From assembly GCA_002425415.1 (NCBI GenBank), contig DIMG01000010.1:76023-140022 (forward strand): DNA of 64,000 bases. The letters are read 5' to 3'. The DNA comes from Micavibrio sp. UBA5572. GTDB lineage: Bacteria > Pseudomonadota > Alphaproteobacteria > Micavibrionales > Micavibrionaceae. A model generated the notes under the pieces. The model saw only the letters and a program-made list of their open reading frames with translations. It did not search any database and had not been told where the DNA came from. Within the stretch, counting starts at the first letter, position 1. Every line of letters begins with the position of its first letter. The translations under genes and the position numbers were made by a program. Positions 15,082 through 25,403 of this stretch are shown in pieces.

Positions 15082-18000
15082 TGATCCTATCCGATATTTC
15101 GATTAAGCGACCTATTTTTGCTGCTGTTATCAATTTGCTGGTTATCATCATCGGGATTGTATCCTTTACCCGATTGGAGTTGCGCGAATATCCCGATATT
15201 GACGCACCCATTGTTTCAGTTGAAACGGCTTATACAGGAGCCAGTGCCGAAATTATCGAGACTCGTGTGACAAAAATTCTCGAAGATAGTATCGCCGGTA
15301 TTTCGGGTGTTAAATCAATTGATTCAAAATCTTCAGACGGGTTTTCAAGTATCTCGGTTGAATTCAAATTGGAAAAAGATATTGAAGAGGCCGCCAATGA
15401 TGTGCGTGACCGCGTGCAACGTGTTCAAAGCCAATTACCAGATGAAGTGGAAGCCCCGCAAATTTCAAAAGTTGATGCGAATACGCGTGCTTTATTCTGG
15501 ATTGCCTTTAGAAGCGAAGTGCGAGATGGTCCTGCTCTGACCGATTACGCAAGCCGGTATGTGAAAGACCGATTGTCTGTCGTTGATGGTGTATCGCGTG
15601 TTCAAATTGGTGGTGAGCGGCGTTATGCCATGCGCGTGTGGTTGGATCGTCAAGCTTTGGCGGCACGTCACCTGACCGTGACTGATATTCAAAAAGCTCT
15701 TCTTCAGGAAAATCTTGAATTGCCTGCAGGACGCATTGAATCTCTGGATCGTGAGTTTTCTGTTCGGGTTGACCGTGTTTATAACACGGTTAAAGATTTC
15801 GGCAATCTGGTGGTTACCCGTGGGAATGACGGGTATCTTGTTCGTCTCAAGGATGTTGCTGCTCTTGAGCGTGGTGCAGAAAATGAGCGCACTGAGCTTC
15901 ACTATAACGGTATTTCTTCTATCGGCCTCGGCATTGTCAAACAATCCAACGCCAATACGCTGGATGTGATACGCGGCGTTAAGGAAGAAATGGAAAAAAT
16001 CAAAACGACTTTGCCCAGAGATATTATCATGGAAACCGCTTTTGATTCCGGTATCTTTATTGAAGGCGCCGTTCACGAAGTTTATTTCACAATCCTAATT
16101 ACGCTGGCTCTGGTTATTTTTGTGATCTGGTTATTCCTCGGGGATATTCGCGCCACAATCATTCCGGCTGTGGCCATTCCTGTTTCGTTGATCGGATCTT
16201 TTTCGGTTCTTTTGTTGATGGGATTTTCGATTAACCTTCTGACGCTTTTGGCTCTTGTTCTCGCCATTGGTCTGGTGGTTGATGATGCGATTGTTGTTTT
16301 GGAGAATGTTTACAAACGTATCGAAAAAGGAGCTCCTGCGCTTGCCTCTGCGCAAATCGGGACGTCGCAAGTTGCTTTTGCTGTTATTGCCACGACACTG
16401 GTTTTGGTTGCTGTTTTCTTGCCTGTCTCTTTGATGCCTGGAAATTCGGGGCGTTTATTTACCGAATTTGCATGGGCGATTATCGGAGCAATTCTGTTTT
16501 CTTCCTTTGTTGCGTTGTCTCTTTCTCCGATGCTGTGCTCGAAAATTCTTAAAAAACCAAAACTTGATGAACATGGTCAGCACAAAACAAATTTTGTGAC
16601 GGCATGGATGAATCGTTCACTTGAGCGTTTAAACGTCAAATACATGAAAGCTCTTGATTTCTTGTTTGGCAAGCCTCTTATCATTATCGGGTTTATGTTT
16701 GTGATGATTGGTTTTGGTATTTTCTTTGTCAAATTCATCTCTTCGGAATATGCCCCGAAAGAAGACCGTGGATATTTTCTGTCCTTTATCAAAGCCCCTG
16801 AAGGATCCTCTTTGGAGTACACCAAACGGCAGGTCAAAAGTGTTGAGCAAAGCCTGAAAAATCTTTTACCTCCCAGTGCGTTAAATAACCAGAAAGGCAC
16901 AAATGAAGCGCATGGCGTTGTAACAATTATTCCTGGAAGCTTTTCTTCTACTGGTGCTGTAAACTCTGCTTTTTCTTTTATCCTGCTGAAAGAATGGGGA
17001 GAGCGGGAGCGCTCGGTCAGCCAGATTGTCTGGGGTGATTTTATGAAGGGTACACCCGGATTGTTTCAAGAGTTTATGAGTATTCCAGGCGTGATGGCAT
17101 TTCCGATTGAGCCCGGGTCATTGGGGCAAGGCGGATTTTCAACCCCTGTTCAATTTGTTATCCTTGGAACTGATTACAGCGAACTTGCCACGTGGCGCGA
17201 TCTGGTTATGGCTGAGGCCAAAAAGAACGAGAAATTGCGCAATATCGACTGGGACTATAAAGAAACAAAACCACAATTACGAGTTGTTATCGACCGTGAC
17301 CGTGCTGCGGATCTTGGTGTGAGTGTTCATGATATTGGATCAACCCTGCAAATTTTTATGGGGTCTTTACAGGTTACGAACTATATCGAAGATGGCGAGC
17401 AATATGATGTGATCCTACAAGGTGAAGATCAAGACCGCGTGAAACCGATGGATATGAACAATATTTATGTCCGGTCATCCCGCACCGATGATCTTATTCC
17501 TTTATCCAATCTGATTTCCTTTAAAGAAACTGCGAATTCCGGCGAACTGAACCGTTATAACCGAATGCGAGCCATTACAATTTCTGCAAACCTTGCGCCG
17601 GGATATACTCTCGGGGAAGCGTTAAGTTTTCTTGAAACAACCGCCAAACAGGTTTTACCAGCGGATGCGCGGTTTGATTACAAAGGTGAGTCGCGCGAGT
17701 TTAAAGAAAGTGGCTTTGCCATTTATGTTGTATTCTGTTTTGCCTTGATTGCGGTTTACCTGTTTCTTGCTGCCCAATTCGAGAACTGGATTCACCCATT
17801 GGTCATTATGATGGCCGTTCCTTTGGCGATTGTCGGGGCATTGTGGGGATTATTCCTGTCTGGTGCGACGTTGAATATCTATACCCAAATCGGATTGATT
17901 ATGCTGGTTGGGCTTGCTGCTAAAAACGGAATTTTGATTGTCGAATTTGCCAACCAATTGCGAGATGAAGGGTATGAATTTTACGATGCCTTAAAAACTG

Positions 18001-18266
18001 CTTCGTCTACCCGTTTGCGACCGATTTTAATGACATCGGTTTCTGGGGCGGCTGGATCATTACCCTTGATCTTTGCCAGTGGTGCGGGTGCAGAAAGCCG
18101 TTTTCCTATCGGGATTGTTATTGTGAGCGGAGTTATCTTTTCAACCCTGTTTACCTTGCTGGTTATTCCTGCTTTTTATTCCATGATGGCCAAGAACACC
18201 AAATCTCCAGAATATAACGGTCGGAAACTTGAGGCCGAATTAAAGGCACTTGAACAGTCGGAATAA
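15081..18266 (+). CDS. RND multidrug efflux permease (HAE-1 type)
   Basis: At 1,061 residues this is a full AcrB/MexF-like proton-driven pump. TM1 starts at residue ~10 (RPIFAAVINLLVIIIG), and two large periplasmic loops and twelve TM helices are expected. The TM4 proton-relay motif IGLVVDDAIVVLENV is intact with both aspartates. Such pumps export hydrophobic drugs, detergents and dyes through a tripartite complex. It forms an operon with the adaptor and probably with the MATE gene starting just after it. No TolC-like channel gene is adjacent, so the outer-membrane partner must be encoded elsewhere. Confidence 0.96.
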   Translation: MILSDISIKRPIFAAVINLLVIIIGIVSFTRLELREYPDIDAPIVSVETAYTGASAEIIETRVTKILEDSIAGISGVKSIDSKSSDGFSSISVEFKLEKDIEEAANDVRDRVQRVQSQLPDEVEAPQISKVDANTRALFWIAFRSEVRDGPALTDYASRYVKDRLSVVDGVSRVQIGGERRYAMRVWLDRQALAARHLTVTDIQKALLQENLELPAGRIESLDREFSVRVDRVYNTVKDFGNLVVTRGNDGYLVRLKDVAALERGAENERTELHYNGISSIGLGIVKQSNANTLDVIRGVKEEMEKIKTTLPRDIIMETAFDSGIFIEGAVHEVYFTILITLALVIFVIWLFLGDIRATIIPAVAIPVSLIGSFSVLLLMGFSINLLTLLALVLAIGLVVDDAIVVLENVYKRIEKGAPALASAQIGTSQVAFAVIATTLVLVAVFLPVSLMPGNSGRLFTEFAWAIIGAILFSSFVALSLSPMLCSKILKKPKLDEHGQHKTNFVTAWMNRSLERLNVKYMKALDFLFGKPLIIIGFMFVMIGFGIFFVKFISSEYAPKEDRGYFLSFIKAPEGSSLEYTKRQVKSVEQSLKNLLPPSALNNQKGTNEAHGVVTIIPGSFSSTGAVNSAFSFILLKEWGERERSVSQIVWGDFMKGTPGLFQEFMSIPGVMAFPIEPGSLGQGGFSTPVQFVILGTDYSELATWRDLVMAEAKKNEKLRNIDWDYKETKPQLRVVIDRDRAADLGVSVHDIGSTLQIFMGSLQVTNYIEDGEQYDVILQGEDQDRVKPMDMNNIYVRSSRTDDLIPLSNLISFKETANSGELNRYNRMRAITISANLAPGYTLGEALSFLETTAKQVLPADARFDYKGESREFKESGFAIYVVFCFALIAVYLFLAAQFENWIHPLVIMMAVPLAIVGALWGLFLSGATLNIYTQIGLIMLVGLAAKNGILIVEFANQLRDEGYEFYDALKTASSTRLRPILMTSVSGAAGSLPLIFASGAGAESRFPIGIVIVSGVIFSTLFTLLVIPAFYSMMAKNTKSPEYNGRKLEAELKALEQSE

Positions 18267-18284
18267 TTGCATCATAAACATCGC

Positions 18285-19631
18285 ATGGCTCATTTTTCTT
18301 CCGCTAAAAGCAATCTGACCGAAGGGTCTATCCGGTCTCATCTCATTCGCCTGACATGGCCAATGATTTGGGGAATATTGGCGATCATTAGTTTCCAATT
18401 GATTGATACATATTATATTTCTTTGCTTGGAACAGAAAAGCTGGCAGCCATCAGCTATACTTTTCCTGTGACCTACGGCATATTTTCGATCTTTATCGGT
18501 ATGGGCGTTGCCATGTCCTCGGTCGTGTCACGATTGATCGGCGAAGGAAAAACGGACACGGTCAAACGTATTACCTCACATGGTATGTTTATTGTTCTTT
18601 TGATGAGTATTCTGGCAGCGTTAATTGGTATTCCGTCCCTTCATTCTTTATTTTCGGCTATGGGGGCTGATACTGACACAGTCGCTGCAATTCGCACCTA
18701 TATGATCCCTTATTTCTTAGGAACATTTTTTATCAGCATGCCTGTTGTTGGAAATGCTGCGCTGCGCGCCTCGGGTGATGCCATTGTTCCCGCCATCATT
18801 ATGACGATTGCCGCTGTTGCCAATGTCATTCTTGACCCGTTGTTGATTTTTGGTCTTTATGGTTTTCCACGTCTTGAACTGTTCGGTGCTGCGATTGCCA
18901 CCGTTATTTCGAATTTTTTTGCCATGATTGCTGGTCTTATTATGATGCACAGGCGCGGATTGTTTGATTTATCACATATTTATAATTTCCATGGTTTTCG
19001 TGATTCAGCCAAGCGTCTTTTATCAATTGGACTTCCTGTTGGCCTGACCAGCATGTTGCCTGCCTTTGTCAATTCAACCATCAATGGATTATTATCCAAA
19101 GATGGGGATGCCGCCGTTGCGGCGTTCGGAACAGCGTCACGGGTCGAGGCTTTTACACTGGTTATTATGATGGCTCTTTCCATTGGTATGGCTCCGATTA
19201 TCGGGCAGAACTGGGGCGCAGGCCGATTTGACCGTGTGCGCGAGACTGTGCGTGAGGCTCTGATTTTTTCCGTGGTCTGGTCATGTTTTGTTGCTGTTGT
19301 TCTCGCTAGTTTGGCACATTCTATTGCCGATATTTTTTCGGATGATATTGATTTAAAAAATTATCTGGTGCTGTTTTTTCTTATTGTGCCCTTATCTTAT
19401 CCTTTGGGAAATCTAACCCATGGATGGGGGTCTGTGTTCAATGCAACGGGGCGGCCAAAAATTTCCGCGAGCCTGCTCTTTCTTAAAATGATTGTTTTGC
19501 TCGTTCCCGCTTGCTTTATAGGACATCACATTGCAGGAGTAACGGGCGTATTTGTTGCGATTGCTGCCGTGAATGCCGTATCCGGTGCAGGATTTCATTT
19601 TTGGGCATGGAAAAAGACCAAACCCGTCTAA
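18285..19631 (+). CDS. MATE-family efflux transporter
   Basis: About twelve TM helices in two homologous six-helix halves fit the MATE family, with characteristic segments TWPMIWGILAIISFQLIDTYYI (TM1) and NAALRASGDA in the first half. MATE transporters exchange Na+ or H+ for cationic drugs. The ATG at 18285 gives 448 residues; a TTG at 18267, immediately after the RND stop, is an alternative and would place the genes end to end. Co-transcription with the RND pump suggests a combined efflux unit. Confidence 0.92.
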   Translation: MAHFSSAKSNLTEGSIRSHLIRLTWPMIWGILAIISFQLIDTYYISLLGTEKLAAISYTFPVTYGIFSIFIGMGVAMSSVVSRLIGEGKTDTVKRITSHGMFIVLLMSILAALIGIPSLHSLFSAMGADTDTVAAIRTYMIPYFLGTFFISMPVVGNAALRASGDAIVPAIIMTIAAVANVILDPLLIFGLYGFPRLELFGAAIATVISNFFAMIAGLIMMHRRGLFDLSHIYNFHGFRDSAKRLLSIGLPVGLTSMLPAFVNSTINGLLSKDGDAAVAAFGTASRVEAFTLVIMMALSIGMAPIIGQNWGAGRFDRVRETVREALIFSVVWSCFVAVVLASLAHSIADIFSDDIDLKNYLVLFFLIVPLSYPLGNLTHGWGSVFNATGRPKISASLLFLKMIVLLVPACFIGHHIAGVTGVFVAIAAVNAVSGAGFHFWAWKKTKPV

Positions 19632-19649
19632 CTTGGATTTGGTCTTTTT
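19611..19649. terminator. Bidirectional terminator between the MATE and GDH genes
   Basis: AAAAAGACCAAA (19611-19622) pairs perfectly with TTTGGTCTTTTT (19638-19649). The left arm lies within the last codons of the MATE gene. The A-run/T-run symmetry lets it stop transcripts from both converging genes. Confidence 0.85.
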
Positions 19650-19676
19650 AAAAATCATCTAGAACGCTAACATCTT

Positions 19677-22600
19677 TTAGCAAAGACCGCGCAATTGTTG
19701 TTCAATCACAACCAAGGTTGCAAAATCAGTCGTTCCGGATTTTTCCATCTGACTGATTGTTTCGAGCACGCGATGTGCGCCCGTACAATGTTTATCAATC
19801 CAGTTTTTCGCAATATCTGCATCAATGGATTTCTTACCACAGTCACGGATGACCCTTGCCGTCATATCCGATTGAACAATATTGAGAGAATCAACAATAC
19901 CGCTGGCGGCTAAAGCCAGATCAGGATTATCGCCTTCCATATTTTTTGCCTTAATACGTAGACGCTCGAAGTGAAATTTTGAGCCGATAGCAAAATAGAC
20001 TTGTGCCGTTTTGTTAATATCCACTTTTTCGGCCTCACCAATTTTGACCAGATCAAATGCGGCACCAATCAAAGGAAGAAGTGAAATTTGTTCTGCCAGA
20101 TCTTTGGGAACGCCATTGGAGATCCATTCTTTGGTACGCATATCCAAATTTGCCTTAATATCATCAGGAACGACTTGCAATATATTCTTTTTGAGTTCCG
20201 CCACAGCTTTGGCAAAAATATCACCATCTTTGGCACGATCTGCCTGCCGTCCCATACGGGTTAGAATCCAGTATGTTTCCCGTTCGGACAGTTTTACCGT
20301 TTTTATCATGGCTTTCAACTGGATTGACGCTGGTATTTTATTATCCAAAGCCTCGATGCTATCCCATATTTTTCGAAGACCAAACGCATCCCTGACAATC
20401 AAGTAAGCGTTTGTGACGTTCGAAATATCTGCACCAGTGCGCTCGACAACCTTGCGGACAAAAGTAGGCCCCAAACGGTTAATCACAGCATTGGATACAG
20501 CCATCGCGATAATTTCACGGCGCAGTTGGTGAGATAAAATTTCTTTACCGTATTTTTTCTTTAACCGGTCGGGAAAATAATTTTCAACCCAATCCAGCAT
20601 CGCCGGATCGTCCGGTAAGGATGATGATAACAAGGCGTTGGTATATGCCAGCTTCCCGTAGGATACCAACAATGATAATTCGGGACGCGTCAGGCCTTTG
20701 CGAATACGCAGGCGATCTTCAATTTCTTCATCATTCGGCAAAAATTCGACTTTGCGGTTTAATGCGCCTGTCCGTTCCATCGAACGTATAAAATCAGCAT
20801 GTTCAGGCAAAAGATCAGCGGCTTGCATTTCAAGCAACGATAAAGCTTGTGTCTGGAAATAATTATCTTGCAACACCAGCGCTGCAATATCATCTGTCAT
20901 TTCTGTCAGAAGTTTATTGCGCGTTGCTTGATTCAGTTTATGTTTTGGATCGCGAACGACTTCCGACAACAGAATTTTAATGTTGACCTCATGGTCGGAG
21001 GTATCAACCCCTGCTGAATTGTCAATAAAGTCTGTATTCAAGTGCCCCCCTTTTTGAGCGTATTCAATCCGGCCACGTTGCGTCACAGCCAGATTTGCAC
21101 CTTCACCGATGACTTTGGCACGAATTTCCGATGCATCAACACGCAGAGAATCATTGCTGCGATCTCCTGCCTCTATATTGGTTTCAAGCGTTGATTTAAT
21201 ATAGGTTCCGATGCCACCAAAGAATAACAAATCGGTTCGAGATTTCATTATGGCCTTAATTAATTCGGATGGTGATATCGTCTCCGTATCAAGATCAAAT
21301 CTTTTTTGGATTTCAGGTGTGAGTTTCAGATATTTTTCTGAGCGCAAGTAAATCTGCCCACCTTTAGACAGTTTAGAAACATCGTAGTCGCCCCATCCTT
21401 TTGCAGCTTTAAATAATCTGGCGCGTTCTTTATACGATATGGCCGAATCAGGATCCGGGTCACAGAAAATATGCATGTGGTTAAACGCGCCAATCAGACG
21501 AATTTTTTTGGATTGGAGCAATCCATTTCCAAACACATCTCCGCCCATATCTCCGATACCAACCACGTCGAATTCACGAGTTTGAGTATCATGGTTCAAT
21601 TCACGGAAATGGCGCTTGACAGATTCCCACGCTCCGCGTGCTGTGATACCCATTTTCTTGTGATCGTACCCTACTGACCCACCCGAAGCAAACGCATCAT
21701 CAAGCCAAAACCCATAATCTTGCGAAATAGAATTGGCGATATCAGAAAACGTTGCCGTTCCTTTATCAGCAGCAACAACCAGATATGGGTCATCTTCATC
21801 ATGCCGGACAACAGAGTGTGGCGGGATAATTTTTTGTCCCATACGGTTATCTGTAATGTCTAATAATCCACGGATAAAAGTTTGGTAACATGCTATACCT
21901 TCAGCTTGATAGGCGGTACGCCCTCCGGTTTTTGGAGGAACTTTTACGACAAACCCACCTTTTGCACCCATAGGAACAATCACAGAATTTTTGACTTGTT
22001 GCGCTTTCATCAACCCTAAAACTTCCACACGGAAATCTTCGTGACGATCTGACCAACGCAAACCACCCCGTGCAATCTTTCCTCCGCGCAGATGAACGCC
22101 TTCAACACGCGGGGAGTAAACAAATATTTCACGATACGGATAAGGTTCGGGAAGGTTAGGAATTTTCTTACTGTTCATTTTGATAGAAACCCAACTTTTT
22201 GGATTTCCTTCAACATCCATCTGGAAGAAATTTGTACGCAAGGATGCTTTCATGGTGGATAAAACAGCGCGCAAGACACGATCTTGATCCAACGAGCTTA
22301 CGCTTTGCAATTCTTGTTCTATTTTTGTCTCGATTTCATCGCACAAATTGGAAATTTTTTGTGCCGGACGATCGGGAGAAAATTTGGTATAGAAATATTC
22401 GATCATCAATCTTGAAATAGCCGGATAATCTGTTGCTGCCTGCTCCATATAAGGCAGGGAGAACGGGATTTTTGTCTGGCGCATATAGCGAACATACGAA
22501 CGAATAATGACAATATCCCGCCAATTCATACCCGCGAGCAACACTAAGCGATTCAAACTATCATTTTCAATTATTCCTGCCCAAATTCCCTTGAAGCATT

Positions 22601-24530
22601 CTTCAAAATTTTTACGGACTGTTTGAATAGAATTTTTTGTGATACTATCTTCAACAATACCAACAATTTCCGCATCAAAATCCTGAATCCAGATCGGATG
22701 TTTTGCGTCTTTTGGCCAGACCTCATGTGGATATTCTGCTTCGACTTTTAACCCCATATTCTCCAATATTGGGAGAACATCAGATAATGGTACGGCTCGA
22801 TTCGGGCTATATATTTTTAGAGAAACCTGATTATTCCCTGATCCGTGAGGCCGATACAAATCAACATCAAGTTTATCATTTTTAAGGACTATCTCGACTT
22901 TTTCAATATCATGAGCCGCTTGTCTGGTTTGATAGGCTTCTTGATATGAAACCGGAAAAGCGTCTGCATACCGATAAGCGGTGTCTGCAGCCTCATCTTC
23001 ATTCTCCAGCATTTCGACCAATGTATCGTTTAGGCGTTCACCCCAATTTTGGCCTTCTTGCTGCAATCTTGATTCAATTTTTTCAATATCGTATTTGGCT
23101 TGTTTGTCGTCCGTATAAGCCAAAGTGAAACTGGCACGCACCAAGGGCGAGTCATCGACTGTAGACTGGAAACCAACAAACTGAGCGCACATTTCTTCTT
23201 CAAGAATCATGCTAAAACGAATTCTCAAACGTGTGTCATAGCGGTCACGCGGGATATATATGAGACAAGACACTGTTCTGCCGAATATATCAGGCCGTAC
23301 AAACAACGCAATTCTGGGGCGTTCCTGCAGTTTGAGAATATCCATACATGTCCGGTATAGTTTATCATCTGTGATCTGGAATAATTCGTCGCGCGGATAT
23401 TTTTCAAGAATATGACGTAAAGCACGGCCGTTATGTTCGCCTGATTCAAATCCGGCACGCGCCATCATTTGTTCGACCTTGTACCAAAGATATGGAACTG
23501 TCGAAATACCGCGTGAGTAAGTTACAGAGGTGAACAATCCGATAAAATGGGTTTCTCCTGTTAGAGATCCCTTTTTGTCAAAGTGGCGAACAACGACCGA
23601 ATCAACCGGCACGCGTCTATGTACATCGGATTTTCTCATCAGTTTTGTGATAAAAACTTGTGGAAAATTCTTGCGGGCTTCAAGATTTTTTACAAAGCGG
23701 ACTTGGTCGACGGAATCCAAAAATTCAGAGTGGCGTTCTTCGCTATATAAGCCAAGCCCACTTCCTTTTAACGAAACGAGAGACTCTTTATTTCCGCTTT
23801 TCTTGACCAAAAATTCGCGTGCCCCAAGCAATGTAAAATTGTCATCATGTATATATTGCAAAAATTCCTTATACTCGTTGAACTGACGTTCGTCCTGCTT
23901 TGGCAGCTTTGCAATCAGATTTTTTTGCGCATTCAATAGCTGTTTGGTTTTTTTCCAATCGCGCGTGGCCATGCCCGTGTCTGTTATCACGTCAAACAAG
24001 TCTTTACGAACCGCTGCCATTTGAACTTCGGTCAAACGCCTGTTCAACTGAATGAACATGTGCATCTGGCCAGAAATTTGTTCCGCTTGAGCCGTGGCTT
24101 TATCAAGGTATTCTGTTTTTCCCTTACTGGACTTCTTGTAAATACGCGGATGCCAAATTTGCTCAATCAGATAAGATTTTTCTGCGATATAGGCTGTGAC
24201 AGAATCAATAAAGAAAACCATATCTTCTGCAACAATATTGATAACTGTATGAACTCCAAACCAGCCTTGTGCGGATTTGGTTGGATTGCACACATCAATG
24301 ACTGTCTGGCCGGGTTTTCTTTTGTCAGACATTTTCTCCTGATAGGCCACTACGGAATTGAGAAGCTCTTCGTTAATGATATCCTTATCAACATGACGGA
24401 GTGGCGTCATATAGGCTTGAGCAAAAGCGTTTTTCTTTACTTCCACTTTCTTTTTTTCTGCGGATTTTTCTTGAATCGTTACGGAAGATTTCTTTGTAGA
24501 CTGGATTTTCTTCTTGGCTATGGCCGACAC
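19677..24530 (-). CDS. gdhB: NAD-specific glutamate dehydrogenase, large (~180 kDa) type
   Basis: The enzyme oxidises glutamate to 2-oxoglutarate and ammonia with NAD+. Its ~1,617 residues and layout match the large GDH class of alphaproteobacteria and pseudomonads: long N-terminal regulatory region with ACT-like segments, then a catalytic core containing RGGLRWSDRHEDFRVEVLGL, MGAKGGFVVK and VGIGDMGGDVFGNGLL. A GTG at 24530 is preferred as start because AGGAG lies seven bases upstream; the longer frame from ATG 24581 would read through that ribosome-binding site. The first residues are lysine-rich (KKKIQSTKKSS). It is probably transcribed separately from the upstream cold-shock gene. Confidence 0.95.
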   Translation of the reverse strand: MSAIAKKKIQSTKKSSVTIQEKSAEKKKVEVKKNAFAQAYMTPLRHVDKDIINEELLNSVVAYQEKMSDKRKPGQTVIDVCNPTKSAQGWFGVHTVINIVAEDMVFFIDSVTAYIAEKSYLIEQIWHPRIYKKSSKGKTEYLDKATAQAEQISGQMHMFIQLNRRLTEVQMAAVRKDLFDVITDTGMATRDWKKTKQLLNAQKNLIAKLPKQDERQFNEYKEFLQYIHDDNFTLLGAREFLVKKSGNKESLVSLKGSGLGLYSEERHSEFLDSVDQVRFVKNLEARKNFPQVFITKLMRKSDVHRRVPVDSVVVRHFDKKGSLTGETHFIGLFTSVTYSRGISTVPYLWYKVEQMMARAGFESGEHNGRALRHILEKYPRDELFQITDDKLYRTCMDILKLQERPRIALFVRPDIFGRTVSCLIYIPRDRYDTRLRIRFSMILEEEMCAQFVGFQSTVDDSPLVRASFTLAYTDDKQAKYDIEKIESRLQQEGQNWGERLNDTLVEMLENEDEAADTAYRYADAFPVSYQEAYQTRQAAHDIEKVEIVLKNDKLDVDLYRPHGSGNNQVSLKIYSPNRAVPLSDVLPILENMGLKVEAEYPHEVWPKDAKHPIWIQDFDAEIVGIVEDSITKNSIQTVRKNFEECFKGIWAGIIENDSLNRLVLLAGMNWRDIVIIRSYVRYMRQTKIPFSLPYMEQAATDYPAISRLMIEYFYTKFSPDRPAQKISNLCDEIETKIEQELQSVSSLDQDRVLRAVLSTMKASLRTNFFQMDVEGNPKSWVSIKMNSKKIPNLPEPYPYREIFVYSPRVEGVHLRGGKIARGGLRWSDRHEDFRVEVLGLMKAQQVKNSVIVPMGAKGGFVVKVPPKTGGRTAYQAEGIACYQTFIRGLLDITDNRMGQKIIPPHSVVRHDEDDPYLVVAADKGTATFSDIANSISQDYGFWLDDAFASGGSVGYDHKKMGITARGAWESVKRHFRELNHDTQTREFDVVGIGDMGGDVFGNGLLQSKKIRLIGAFNHMHIFCDPDPDSAISYKERARLFKAAKGWGDYDVSKLSKGGQIYLRSEKYLKLTPEIQKRFDLDTETISPSELIKAIMKSRTDLLFFGGIGTYIKSTLETNIEAGDRSNDSLRVDASEIRAKVIGEGANLAVTQRGRIEYAQKGGHLNTDFIDNSAGVDTSDHEVNIKILLSEVVRDPKHKLNQATRNKLLTEMTDDIAALVLQDNYFQTQALSLLEMQAADLLPEHADFIRSMERTGALNRKVEFLPNDEEIEDRLRIRKGLTRPELSLLVSYGKLAYTNALLSSSLPDDPAMLDWVENYFPDRLKKKYGKEILSHQLRREIIAMAVSNAVINRLGPTFVRKVVERTGADISNVTNAYLIVRDAFGLRKIWDSIEALDNKIPASIQLKAMIKTVKLSERETYWILTRMGRQADRAKDGDIFAKAVAELKKNILQVVPDDIKANLDMRTKEWISNGVPKDLAEQISLLPLIGAAFDLVKIGEAEKVDINKTAQVYFAIGSKFHFERLRIKAKNMEGDNPDLALAASGIVDSLNIVQSDMTARVIRDCGKKSIDADIAKNWIDKHCTGAHRVLETISQMEKSGTTDFATLVVIEQQLRGLC

Positions 24531-24660
24531 AACAATTCTCCTTTGATGGTGCTGCAAATATGCTAAGCTTTTGCCTAACATTCAGGGAGCAAACATGATA
24601 TTTGACATGAGGTCAAGAGGGAGTGCTCTGCACAAAATGCATTGTAGAAATCTGAAAAAG

Positions 24661-25179
24661 CTAGAAGGTGTTTTCTATGGAGACTTCTATCGCTTCACGA
24701 CCCTTTTCCGCCGCCTTAAACGTCACCCGAACGCGTTGGCCAGGCTCAATCTGGTGGATACCGCACCGATCCAAACAAGATTTGTGAACAAAAATATCCT
24801 TCATTCCATCATCAGGCAAAATAAAGCCATAGCCTTTTTCTTCGCTATACAGCTTTACCATTCCTTTGGTTGAAAATAGTCCGTGATTCTCTTCGTCTTC
24901 CGTAATAAGGTTTTGTTCACATTTTCCCCGAGACAGAATTTTGGTGATTTCGACAACATACGCACCCTTTTCTTTGTACTCAACGCGGCACAGAAGTTCA
25001 GCGCCTTCGCCCAAACCAAAAATACCAAGTTTTTGCAACTGAGTGATGTGTAAAAAAGCATCAACCGGATTATCCTCGGGAATCACAAACCCAAAGCCTT
25101 TCGTCGCATTAAACCATTTTAGCTTAGCCTTAACCTCTGGCAGCTCTTCTTGTAATGAAACTTCACTTAAAGTGGGCAT
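24661..25179 (-). CDS. Protein with two cold-shock domains
   Basis: The 172-residue protein contains two cold-shock domains in tandem, at ~15-80 and ~100-170. RNP1-like motifs are KGFGFV and KGYGFI, and RNP2-like motifs are DAFLHI and DIFVHK, so both copies keep their single-stranded nucleic-acid-binding faces. Such double-domain proteins are typical of alphaproteobacteria and act as RNA chaperones or transcription antiterminators, often in stationary phase. The start at 25179 (MPTLSEVS) is chosen over an upstream one at 25236 because it matches family N-termini. The 224-base divergent gap to fadD is AT-rich, contains repeated AGTATA-type motifs, and shows no gene. Confidence 0.9.
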   Translation of the reverse strand: MPTLSEVSLQEELPEVKAKLKWFNATKGFGFVIPEDNPVDAFLHITQLQKLGIFGLGEGAELLCRVEYKEKGAYVVEITKILSRGKCEQNLITEDEENHGLFSTKGMVKLYSEEKGYGFILPDDGMKDIFVHKSCLDRCGIHQIEPGQRVRVTFKAAEKGREAIEVSIENTF

Positions 25180-25403
25180 TCGATAACAATCTTTTTCTTT
25201 TCTTATTCTATATAGGATAGGTAAATTTCCGAGCAAGTATAATATAAACTAAAGTATAGCGTCCAGCTTGTTTTACTATACCCCTAATATTTTTTTGCAA
25301 ATTTGCTGCGGCAGCGTGTCATGACTTTGCCAGCGAATGATGTTAGAATGCAAGTATATGTTATTGTAACATGCAACAATTTTGACTTCGGAAAGGTTCG
25401 AGT

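Noticed and set aside
19677..24581. Many long plus-strand open frames opposite the GDH gene
   Set aside because: They are antisense shadows of the GDH coding sequence with no family resemblance or ribosome-binding sites.
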